Origin: Aulostomus chinensis
Lineage: Eukaryota; Chordata; Actinopteri; Syngnathiformes; Aulostomidae
Assembly: GCA_037954235.1 (NCBI GenBank)
Contig: JBBMOA010000007.1
Location: 21,948,457-22,012,456, forward strand
Direction: 5' to 3'
DNA: 64,000 nucleotides
Notes under the pieces: model-generated
What the model saw: the letters and a program-made list of their open reading frames with translations, nothing else
The model's database searches: none
What the model was told of the DNA's origin: nothing
In this document: positions 45,601 to 57,037 of the stretch, piece by piece
Numbering within the stretch: the first letter of the stretch is position 1
Layout of the letters: the number at the start of each line of letters is the position of its first letter
Translations under genes and position numbers: made by a program

Positions 45601-48600
45601 AGGAAGTGCCAAAGAGGAAGAGTGAACTGTATGCAGTTTGTATGTCAGAAGGACAGCGGACTTTTACTCTCTAAATGACTCACTTTCCTGAATGAAAGTC
45701 TTATTTTTGCAGCGTACTGTATCAATCAAGACTGACTTATCACAATGTCCTGTTCTTGCTCATTTGAACAGGCAGCTCCTGTTAGTCATTTCAAAGATCT
45801 GGTTCTCAACTGTCTTGACTTACATCCCTCTTTTAAATACTGTCTCCTAATAACTGTGTGCTTGTCTTTGTTTTTACTAAGCACTACACCAAAGATGCAG
45901 ATGGTCTGTGCACCAGTCTCATCAAGCCAAAGCTGGAGGAGGGGACTGTTGCTGCTCAAGATGAGTTTTCCAAGGGTGCGGCTCAGTTTGATCATTATTA
46001 ATACCAAAAAAAAGAAGTATGGTTTGTATCTTCCTACTGTATATACATATTGTTTCTTTTCTAACTGGCTAACAGGTGGCTGGTCGATGAGCAGAAAGGA
46101 CCTCAAACTACAGCAGGTCATTGGAAAAGGAGAGTTTGGAGGCAAGTGGCTTCAGGTTACAAGATAAAAAAGAATGTTACATAGCTCACATGTTGACGGA
46201 TATGAAATATTTATCATGAAAAGGTATTATTGCCACCTAAATTCCACAAGAAGTTTAAGGTCTTACATGTTATATTTTGGGATCAGCTAGTACCACCTTG
46301 TAATGCACACACAAATGTCCAGTTATCATGGTAACATTTCGGTCACTTAAAACACGGAAGTTAGTGCACTCGATTATGACATCAGATCATAGCAGAAGAT
46401 TAAGTGCGCATATATGCAACATATCTTTTTACAACAACAACAGATAATGAGCAAGCTGGAAAGGGGTGTGGTCTTCACATTGTGGTTTTGATAAGTCACA
46501 GAGTGTAAAGTCTAGATAACAAACCAGGCCATCCAGGAGCAGTGTTTTGTGTTGCAGAAAACAACTTTTCTTTGGCTGTAACTTTGCAGATGTTTTCATG
46601 TACCTGTAGGCCGTGAAAGACACAAGAGGAAAGAAAAACCAGCCAAAAGCATAATAGAGGCTTAAGTTTAGAATTTCCTTCTTTATTGCAGTATGAGCGG
46701 ACAACCCAAATTTCTGATAATCTGCTGCCCCCTACTTGTTGCAGTGGGAAGAAAGAGGTTATCGCAGTTAAGCAGGACACCTTGAGGAAATATAAGCTGT
46801 CCACCTGGGGCACCTTAGACTGGCAGAAGGGCTGATATATTGTTACAAATCATCCCCCTCTTATTTTCATTTTAACAGATCAAAAGAAGGCACAAACCAT
46901 TTCTATTTGAGAGGGGATTTTGTGTTTTGCACGTATGACTGTTTTCATTTTCACGAGAAATTTGAAATCAATACTTGTCGTTAGCTTTTAACTATACAGA
47001 GTTTGTTAGTGGTCAGGATCCGCATTCGTGTTTGCACAACGTGACTTGTGGTCATCAGAGTTCACGGTACTACTTCCCCATCACCGTTTGGATCGATCCC
47101 ACAAAAAATACCTCAAAATATTGTGTTTCAGTTTAAATTTCACATCACCTGCCTCTAACTAGCAGGTTCATACAAGAACATATTACAACAATATTAGAAC
47201 TACAACAATTACTAATATTCCAGGATAGTCATGAATGACTTTCAATTCAAATTTAAATGGGAAGCAACACAATGTCTAAAATGCAAAAGGTGTTCATCAA
47301 ACAAAATCAACATGTGCATGTGTTTATGGATGCATAGGTAATTGAAGTGCAAATAGCTATGGTGCACATTAATTCAGCTGAATTTAAGTAACTCTTGCTT
47401 TAGTAATATTGAGTATTAATTAACAGCCGCCTCTGCGGGGGTTTAGTGTATATTTCATTCTACATTTGTGTCGATTGTCAGCAGTCAAGTGTGAGGTTGT
47501 TGATGGTTCATTAACAGTGCCTTTTCTCTGTGATTCTTCCAGATGTCATGGTAGGAGACTACAGGGGCACTAAAGTAGCTGTGAAGTGCATTAAACATGA
47601 TGCGACCGCGCAGGCCTTCCTCGCTGAGGCTTCTGTCATGACGTAAGGAAAATGAAATCAGAACATTTTACAGAAAGAGTTATGAAGCCAGCGTCATGTC
47701 TGTATGCTCCCCTCCTGCTACAGGCAACTACGGCATGACAACCTGGTGCAGCTGCTGGGGGTGATAGTGGAGGAGAACGGGAGTCTCTTCATAGTTACGG
47801 AGTACATGGCGAAGGCAGGTGGCTGACTGACTGCTCATTTGTCAGCGCCCGCTAATATGCTCATGTTACATCCTTGTTTGTTTCTTCAGGGGTGTTTGGT
47901 TGACTACCTACGATCTAGAGGACGGACCGTACTGGGTGGTGACGCTCTTCTTAATTTTGCACTGTGCGTATGCTTGTGGTCATTTTAGAGAAATTAGAAC
48001 ATTTTGACACCTGAGGTCATGATTAGATGAGTGTTTAATCTTTCCTCTACCACTACAGAGACGTCTGTGAAGCCATGGCGTACTTAGAGGCGAATAACTT
48101 TGTCCACCGAGACTTAGCAGCCCGCAACGTCCTCGTATCAGAGGACAACATCGCTAAAGTCAGTGACTTCGGTCTGACCAAGGAAGCTTCCTCCACTCAG
48201 GATACCGCCAAGCTGCCTGTGAAGTGGACATCACCAGAGGCCCTCAGGGAAAAGGTACACGGTTGGTTAGGAGTGTGTGTGTGTGCGCGCGTGTGTGTGT
48301 GTGCGCGCGTGTGTGTGTTTAGTATTCTTTGCCCACCAAAGTTTGAAAAAAAGTTGACACTTGTTTTTCTCCAAATTAATAGAAATTTTCCACCAAATCA
48401 GACGTTTGGAGCTACGGTATTTTGCTGTGGGAGATTTACTCTTTTGGCCGAGTGCCTTACCCGAGAATTGTAAGTATCATCGTGGAAACAACAGAATATA
48501 AATGATAAAAATATGGCAATTAAGACCATTACTTTTTAATTACCAATTAAAAAGTAATTAAAAAGTATTTAATTGTTTAATTACTTTTTAATTACCAATT

Positions 48601-49084
48601 TATTTGCCAGCAGATTACTGCAGAAGGTAGAATTCTGCGTTGTATAGGTTGAAAATAAATGAGAAATCAAGAAGATTTAAAATAAAAGCAGTGCATTACA
48701 GTCAAGACTGCTACTGTAGTTTTTTCCCAAGAGATTTCAATGTACAAGGAGGGAGCCACCAGATAAATATTCTCTAAGTCATGAATGTAACTGAAAATAG
48801 AGAGAGCTTCAGCAGGATAGTCACACTAGTTAATCAAAAGTTTCTCATGTAGTGAAAGAATACAGAACATAATCATGAACTGTATTTTTTCCATTCTATA
48901 GCCGTTAAAAGATGTGGTGCCTCGAGTGGAGAAGGGATATAAAATGGACTGTCCAGACGGCTGTCCGGAGGTGGTGTATAACATCATGAAACAGTGCTGG
49001 AACCTGGATCCTGCTGCTCGACCGAGCTTTCAAATGTTGAGGGAGTGGCTACAACATATCAACCAAGGGATGAAAAAACCCTGA
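42671..49084 (+). CDS. csk: C-terminal Src kinase (tyrosine-protein kinase CSK)
   Basis: Twelve coding exons: 42671-42679, 42800-42913, 43021-43133, 45248-45467, 45882-45975, 46076-46141, 47543-47642, 47724-47814, 47890-47963, 48059-48254, 48383-48469 and 48902-49084, giving 448 residues (human 450). CSK phosphorylates the C-terminal tyrosine of Src-family kinases and shuts them off at the membrane. SH3 spans ~8-67 (ARYNFKGTSEQDLPFKKGD), SH2 ~79-170 (WFHGKITRDQAERLL, FLVRES), and the kinase ~193-445. Visible are the glycine loop GKGEFG, Lys220 (VAVK), HRDLAARN with Asp312, and DFG at 330-332. As in the family, the activation loop lacks a tyrosine, there is no myristoylation signal, and there is no regulatory C-terminal tyrosine tail. 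The introns after 46141 and 47814 use GC donors. Confidence 0.97.
44050..44232 (-). mobile_element. 5'-truncated SINE in csk intron 3
   Basis: Reverse-oriented tail half of the same SINE family: the ATGGATGG-type tail end, a G19 run (44091-44109) in place of the CCCC block, and the body out to the CATTCACACTC segment. The tRNA-like head is missing. Confidence 0.8.
48273..48320. repeat. (TG)n/(CG) microsatellite in csk intron 10
   Basis: Begins about 20 bp after the exon 10 donor; two TG blocks each followed by a GCGCGC block. Confidence 0.9.
48529..48600. repeat. Perfect inverted repeat with a direct-repeat copy, csk intron 11
   Basis: Thirteen-base arms TTACTTTTTAATT (48529-48541) and AATTAAAAAGTAA (48545-48557) flank a 3-base loop. 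The 20-base unit 48529-48548 recurs exactly at 48581-48600. Confidence 0.9.
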
Positions 49085-50674
49085 GACTTGAAAGAAAGAC
49101 ACAAACAGTGTCCTCCTTCAACATTCTGCTTATTTGGAACAAGAAAAGGAACCCACAAAAACTCTTTTCCCATTCACTGTAAATTATGTCTCTTCAAATA
49201 TGTGTTAAAGTGTCAGACGTCGGTGACTCTCGATCACACAAGTGCCTTGTCTTCAACACGTCTTCCTGATCTCAATGATGAACCATTCTACCGACAAGTC
49301 TTTCCTTAGTTTTTTAGTGTCTTGTTTGTTAATAACTGATGACATCATTACATTTTATGAACAGTTACATTGTTTGAATAAATTGACATGTTCATGTAAA
49401 AAGGAAAGATGCTTCCAAAGGATGAATACGATTTACATCATTACCAGCTGTATTATTTTATTTTATATTTTTATTTTTTATAAATCCAGGTACACATTTT
49501 TGGGGGATTTTTGGAATGTTGACAAAACGGACGAAGTTAAAATAACTAATTTTGCAGCTTTATTGAGGCATTATTACATAATTCTATACAGGTAACTTTT
49601 GAATCCCACTGAAAGTCAAACATTGTCATAAAGGTTTAGAGGAACATCAGCTTTACTACTGATAGAACAACATTCTGCACAGTTGTGTTGAAATCTTCCC
49701 CATGTACAGGATTTTAATGTAACAGTCAAAAATATTTTATTGGGGGATTATTGGATTTAATCAAACAATTAATTTGTATGTTAATGTGAAAAGGAATTTT
49801 TGCCAATTTCAACAATAAAGTATATTTCATTGTAAAAATTAATTTTTCAAACATGATTTTTTTTTAAAAAGCTGCATATTTTTGAAGGTTGTCAACAGCA
49901 GCTGTATATAATAATGCCACTTAATATAAAATGGTTTGACTAAGTTCATTCAATCACTGGTAGACTGATAATTTTGAGGTGTTTGTACTTCTTTTTCTAC
50001 TTTTTTTAAAGGTCTACTTTTAATACTTTCTGCTACAATGCTACTACAATATTTTTCTCTCAATTTTTGCTATTCCAAATAACCAGTAGAATTAGTAGGA
50101 AAACATTTAAATGTTGCCTATAATTCAATATCTCAGTAATAATCATTTTCTTGCGTAATAAAACATTCTAAACTGGACCATAGCCAGCATAATGAGTGCT
50201 ATTTCCTTTAGTCAAAATTAGTCAGTATTCAGGCCTTTCTTTGAAAATTATACTGTGGTATTAATTTTTTTTTTAATAAAGGACAGGATCTGCAGGTGAG
50301 TACTTATATTTATGCTCCTGTTTACACATCTGTGGTCTGCAATCAAATGCTCAATAAATAATTACAGTCCCTGGATAGACAGAGTGGAAAAAGGAGATAT
50401 TCTATAGCAATTTTGTAGAATAAAATAAGTTTCTATCTGTTGATAGAAATATCAAATACCAACCTATGGTCAAAGTAAAAACATATGAACTACTTTCCCG
50501 TCAGCAGTGCGATGCGACGTTCAAAAAGAGGAACCTTTGTCCTTCACCTAAGGGGACTCATATCTTTGTCGCACATGTTTGTGTCACAAGATAACAGAGA
50601 CTGAAAACAGCTTATCTGATACAGATAAGAACTCAGGGCTCGTAAACTCGCTCAGGCTTTGTTTTTTTGTTGTG
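49085..50674. other. csk 3' UTR and short spacer before adal
   Basis: AATAAA hexamers at 49377-49382 and 49814-49819 bracket likely csk 3' ends. The remainder is AT-rich. The adal promoter and 5' UTR should lie in roughly 50480-50674, where GC content rises. Confidence 0.5.
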
Positions 50675-53109
50675 ATGGAGAAGGAAGCTGATCTCTTTTA
50701 TCGGCAGCTGCCCAAAGTGGTAAGTGAACAATTTTGTTTCATTGAAGTGAACATTTTAAGTTTATTAGTGCCATTTTAAGTTTTTTTTTTTTAAACATTA
50801 TAATAGCTAAATGCTAACGTCAGCGTTTTGACTTTCACCAGGAGCTTCACGCTCATCTCAACGGCTCGGTGAGCTTTCAAACCATCGAGAAGCTCATCAA
50901 ACGAAAACCGCATCTTAACATTGAACACAGCATGACGGCGATCGGTAAAGGCCAGCGTCGGACCCTGGACGAGTGCGTATGACTCTCCCTCTTAATACAA
51001 TTAAGCTGTTTAGCTTTTGAGGCTGTTTGACACTTTTGGATGATTATCTGGACAATTCATCAAATTAAATACTTCCTTAATGTTGAAGCAAACCAGTAAA
51101 TGTTAAGTATATCGTTTTTTTTATGTTCAGCTTAAATCAAATGAGATAATGATGATGATGTATGTTTTTGTCAACGCCTCACCGCTGACTTATCATGGTG
51201 CGTTCAGGTGTTTTCAAGTCTTTAAGGTCATTCATAAACTAGTGGACACGGAGGAGGATCTCCTACTGGTGAGGACGGCTCTCAGTCTGCCCAAAACACA
51301 TGGAATGCTATTTTTGGTCAATGATGTCAACAACAGATCCTCTTTTTCTTTCATTCCAGGTGGCCACAGATGTTATCAGGGAATTTGCTGCTGATGGTGT
51401 CAAATATTTAGAACTTAGAAGTACACCAAGAGAGGAGAAGAGTACAGGTGAGCAATTTTAATATTTCCTGCCAGGATTTAACATCAAGATTGTTTCAACA
51501 AGTGTGTTATCTTTTTCTAGGGTTGACAAAAAAGGGATATGTGGATACTGTCCTCAAATCCATCCAGCAGTGTAGAAAAGAGGGAGTGGACATTGATGTC
51601 AGGTAGGATCACAATTGATAAACCACCATCGTTTTTTTTTTTTTAAACTTTAACAACATTACGATCCCGATCTGACCATTTGTCCTGAAGGTTTCTGGTG
51701 GCAATTGACCGCCGTAATGGGGCTGAAGTCGCCATGGAGACAGTGAAGTTGGCTGAAGAGTTCATGCTGTCCTCGGATGGTTTGGTGGTTGGCCTTGACC
51801 TGAGTGGAGATCCAATGGTTAGTAAGCAAAGTAGGTGGAGGTGGATAGGAGCAAACAACAGTTATCATCACATGATGTCACATTGTAACTTGTAGCTTTC
51901 ATTTGAAGGTGGGTCATGGCAAAGACCTGCTTCCTGCCTTACAGAGGGCAAAGAACTGTGGATTGAAGTTGTCTCTGCACCTCTCAGAAGTAAGACAAGA
52001 ATATTTATGCATCGTCCTGATTCGTTGCAATGACCTGAGCATGCACAGATCTTTACTACATGAACTCTTGCAGGTGCCATCACAGCTGGAGGAGTCAGAT
52101 TTGCTGTTGAATCTTCCCCCCGACAGAATCGGTCATGGCACCTTCTTGCATCCTGAAGTGGGCGGATCTCAGAGCCTTGTTGACAAAGTGGTGAAGAGCA
52201 ACATCCCACTGGGTAAGACTGAGATGGGATGGTTATGGCTGGTAAACCAAGCCTGGTGGAAATCATGAACCTGTGGTTAAAGTTTTCAGTTCTAGAACTG
52301 TGGAACTTTAGTGCGATATCTCCGGGATTTTCTTAATCTGCCTTCTTTAATTACCCTTCAAGTTTGAGTATGTTGGCGTTTGATTTCCTGATCCTCCTGA
52401 TTTCATCTCTTTTCTAGAGCTTTGTTTGACATCTAATGTCAAAGGACAGACCGTCCCGTTTTACTCCCAACATCATTTTAAATACTGGTACCAGTTGGGA
52501 CATCCAAGTGTGATCTGTGTAAGTTCCAATCATGTTATCTCTATGTCTCTCTTTAAAATTCATATTTGTCCAGAGCAATTTTAAGAAATTACATTGCTTT
52601 ACCAACCTGATACCAAAAAGAAAGACTTTATTTTGTTCATTGTTTTGGTTGGTGTAACATTTTTATAGACAATGAAACAAATCTGAAAATGCATCTGCTC
52701 AATATACTCCTAAGAATGTGCACCTGATATGACATAAAAATTATTTTTTTTAAAAGCTTTAATGAATTTCATGAGAAACAGGGTGAGCAAACAGGGTAGG
52801 GGAACTCTCTGTTCTTAGAAGTTCTGTCACGGTGCTCCAGACACATTTTGTTCTCATCATCCTCTCTAAATTCTGATGGTTTGCTTTGTTTGTTTGTTTG
52901 TTTTTAATCCTCTGCAGACGGACGATAAGGGAGTCTTCTGCACAGACTTGTCTCAGGAATATCAGCTGGCAGCTTCGACGTTCGGCCTCAGTCGTGAAGC
53001 CGTGTGGATGCTCTCTCAGCAGGCCATCGACTGCATCTTTGCACCGGAGACCACGAAACAGCAGCTCAGACAGAAGTGGACAGATTTACAGCCTCAGGTC
53101 TTCAAATAA
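50675..53109 (+). CDS. adal: Adenosine deaminase-like protein (N6-methyl-AMP deaminase)
   Basis: Ten exons: 50675-50719, 50842-50972, 51208-51268, 51360-51447, 51521-51602, 51691-51817, 51909-51989, 52074-52212, 52418-52518 and 52918-53109, giving 348 residues (human 355). ADAL/MAPDA is a cytosolic zinc enzyme that converts N6-methyl-AMP to IMP, clearing modified nucleotides from RNA turnover. The metal-dependent amidohydrolase signature is intact: HAH at residues 18-20 (ELHAHLNGS), HLSE at 202-205 (zinc His and catalytic Glu), GHG at 225-227, and the TDD pair at 286-288. All junctions are GT-AG with consistent phase. The stop codon TAA lies inside an AATAAA hexamer. The gene is convergent with nat10, only 286 bp between stop codons. 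Confidence 0.96.
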
Positions 53110-53197
53110 AGCCAACCTTTACCTCAGGTTACATGGAAAACAACTTTCTATTAACTGTTTACAAGTCTTTGTATACATCATGACATTAACTTAGAAT

Positions 53198-53203
53198 ATT
53201 AAA
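53198..53203 (+). terminator. Poly(A) signal ATTAAA, probably adal
   Basis: The commonest variant hexamer, 89 nt after the adal stop and followed by A-rich then GT-rich sequence. The AATAAA at 53105-53110 overlaps the stop codon and would leave almost no 3' UTR. Confidence 0.45.
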
Positions 53204-53395
53204 ACTTTACTGGAAAAAAAAAATGTTTGATGTTAATTTGGTTAAATGAGACCTGTTGTGTATGTGTGTGTTATTCAACCAAAGAAAAATTAGTATCTAT
53301 CAAGTCTTTGGAGCGCACTTCAGTCCATTTCCCTCTGATTTCAGACAAAGCTGCATTGTACCCACACAGTCCTGCCAGTGCAGCACAGTTTGCTG

Positions 53396-56300
53396 TTACG
53401 CCTTCTTTCCAAATTTGCCCTGTTTGTCCTTGTTCTTCTTGAATTTGCCGTGTTGCTTTTCCGTCTTTTTTAGTTTCCCATGCTGTGGACCCCCATTGCT
53501 TGACACAGTGTTTCCTCCATCAAGTTTCCTCTTCTTGTCACTGTTTGGACCAAAACATAATTACAAATGTGTCTCCAATGATTGAAGTTTATCCATTTCC
53601 TGAAAGAAACATGATGTCACCTTTTAATGCTGACAACAGCCGTGTTCCCAGCTTTCTTTAACACTTGGTCCCATTCCTCATCATCTCCACGAATCCTGTA
53701 CCTGTAGAGGGAGCCGTTACAACAGAGTTACATTAACACGTCCTGGAAATTTCTAGAAACAAAAACAACTCACAAGCAAATCTCTACTTACTCTTCGAGG
53801 TCCATTTCCTTCACTTTCTCTACATCCTGTTTGTGTTTCTCCTCAAACTCTTTAGCTGCTTCATTCTGACAAAACAAGGGAAGTCATATCCTCTTTCAAA
53901 TACATGACACCTTACAGTCTTTTGATGATTATTTCTGTGGATCACTCAAGAAAAAAATTCGCCTAAACAAATCATGTCAGAATTCAGTCCCAAAAAGGCA
54001 CTAAAGTCTCCAGAAATATCAGAATCAAACGGTAGCTAATACACCTATAATAGAATTTGGAGAAGGGGCTACCATAAACCCACCTCACTTATTAAAAAAG
54101 GTGGCTGCATAACAAGCAATCAGACTAACTGGCTTCCCATGAGCAAACGTAGAAATCATACCAGATCGTCATTAAGGCTTCGAACAGTAGGCTCCATGGT
54201 GACGTCTTTAGTTGTCACCATCTCAGCTTCAATAGCTTTTTCTTGGATGCTGGTAAACACCTGCAACATTAAACCCAACAAATAAGCTGCATCACTGGTT
54301 TTACTTCTGTGTTTTTAATCACACTGTGACTTGGACTAGTGTTGACTCACTTGCACAAACTTCCGAATGAGACGGTTGAAGAGGCCCATGAGCTGCGAGC
54401 TCGGGAGGCTGATTTCTTTTTCTAGCTGCTCCACTGACTTGTGCTGCAAACCTATTCCCAACAGCAACGCCTGCAGAAGATTGAGATCCATATTTCTGAG
54501 TGAAACTTTTACCACAATTATGAGAAAACATCCACAACACAAAGAGGAAACGTACACGCTGCGCGGCTGAGAGGGAGACGTCACCGAGTAGCTTGAGGAA
54601 AAACATGCGTGCTACATTTGGGATCAGGTCCATGATCAGGTGGTAGTCCACCATGCTCCTCGAGTACAGTTCCAGACGTTTGAGGTCGTACGGGGTGAAA
54701 TGGGCTGCCAGCTCTGAGCTGCTGAGGGCTGTGTGGAGCAAAGAGAAGTGAGTTTGGGTCTTGCAGGACACCGATAATGGAGGAGGGAAACTTACTGCTC
54801 GTCTCCTCTTTGGTCGTCTTATTCTGCAGGATGCTGAGCGCAAGGCTGGGATGGAAGCTGCTGAACTGGTAGGAGAGCAGAGACAGGAAGCGTCTGCGGA
54901 AATCTGAAACACAAACAGTTAATGAGACGATGTTCCTCTTAAAGAAGAGATTTAAAAAAACAACAACAAAACAAAATAGAGTTCATGAGTTTGCGAATGT
55001 TTACCTTTCCAGAAGGCGGCCAGCCACTGACTCTGCCCCTCGTCTGGGACCAGCTCTTTCACCATCACACACGAGTGCTCTCCCGTCAAGTCATTCTACA
55101 GCCACAACCACAAAGAGCATTACAAAATGTGAAAATATGGCTATTTATCCATGAAAAAGGTGTTTTTTAAATAAAATACTCACAGGGGTCTGTCGCAAGT
55201 AGACTGGAGTATAACCCGCTTTCTTCCAGAACCTGTATGAATACAAAAAAAGAGTTCATATTTCAAAATCAGAAAAAAAAAACCCAACAACAACAACCAA
55301 AAACCCCGGAACTAACCCACAATGTTTTTCTCTGTATTAGCCAGCACTCACTTGAGCAGCTGCGCAGTGAGACCGTAGGAAACTCCCAGATAGTCCAGTC
55401 GTTCTGCTCTTCTCTCACTCAGCTTCAGCAGCAGAGGGGGCAGCTCTTTACGAGGAGTCACCACCTCCTCCAGGAGACTGACAGCCTGGATATCAACAAC
55501 AACACAGCTTCTGTCATAGATGGGTTTTAACTGCCTCACCTCAAAATTGTATTTTTGTTCTGGTTACATTTCTGCGATGAAGCTGAATTCACGCGCTGTT
55601 TTATACCTCACTGCTGACGGAGGTGATTTCTTTGTGGTTGGGGTGTGTGTCCTCATCCATGGTGGGGAATTTGCCCTCGTAGTACATCTGAAGCAGCTGG
55701 AGCGCTCGGGAGCCGTAGCCCATCTGTTACACAGACGGAAACACCATCACATGTATCCAGGGCTACAATAAACCAGACAAACACTGGAGAAACGCCTTAC
55801 CCCTTGATAATCTGGATTTACAGCTATTCGCACAACTCGGCCTCCTGAGAGGCTGCCAAACTCTGGGTCTTGGAACTGCAGCGAGAAGATAGGAGGATCC
55901 ATGAACACTCTGTGTTACATCTGCTGTGATGAGGTTCTAACGATGAAGCGCTGGGACCAGTGTGTACCTGTTCTGATACAGTCCAGGGAATCAAGTCTCC
56001 CGAGGCTTTCTTCCCTCTGGACAGACTGTTAAGTATGGATTGTCGGGATATTTCCCCCTCTAGACACACCTGAAAAAGATAAGGAAAAAAAAAAATCACA
56101 GTTGCAGAAAAACTGGTCAAAAACATGAACATAAACATAAATTTGTCAAAAACATAAATATAGAAATGCGAGTCCTAAGAACAAGGCTGTCAGCAATGAC
56201 AAGGGAAGCGACAATGATTCTGTCAGATCACGTAAAGGAGGAGGTGGCGTGGAGGCAGACAAAGCAAGACAACATGGGGAGGAGCGAGTAGTGCAGATGC

Positions 56301-56994
56301 AGAAGGAGATAACTGGGTCTCTAGCTGAAATGGGCTGGTCTGGAACCTGCCTGATCTAACGCGACGCTACACACCTGCACCACTGCGAGGACTTCGGGCA
56401 GTGAGTTCTGTGTTGGAGGAACAGGTGGAAGAAGACAGAAGAGGTGATGGGCCGGAGCATCGGACAGCATCTGAAGGTCGTTGGGGGAATTCTGGGAGTA
56501 GAGGAAAATACTGAGTCAGCAGATGTACACAGATGAAGACTGGAGGAGTGTGTGTTGATATCTCACCTTGTAGTGTGATGCCACATAAAGGGCCATCAGC
56601 CTCTGCAGGAAAGCTTCAGATGCTTTGTGGTAACAAAACAGCGTGTCTCTGTTCACATAATATCTAGACCGTTCAGTCAAGACCAACACAGCATGTTGGA
56701 TGGAGGATTTTGAGAGGTGGATAGAGATTTTTTTTTTTGTAGCGTACCCTGACATAAGGACACAATTAAGGATACAGGTCACATGATTGTGGGAGGGGGC
56801 AGCCAGTGATGAGCCTGGGGATGTTCAGACAGTCCAGACAGAGCAACTCATTCAGCCACTTCTCCACGGCGTCTCCTGGAGCGTAGCGGATGGACTCGTG
56901 AAGGGAAACCTCATGGAGGGAGCGAGCTGTGATGGAGAGCATTACATCATCAGTCAGATGCTATAGCTGCACTGGCAACACATGCACACACACA

Positions 56995-57037
<43 letters not shown>

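Noticed and set aside
47815..47818. csk exon 8 ending at the GT at 47819
   Set aside because: It shifts the frame and gives a stop codon at the start of exon 9; the GC donor at 47815 preserves the kinase domain.
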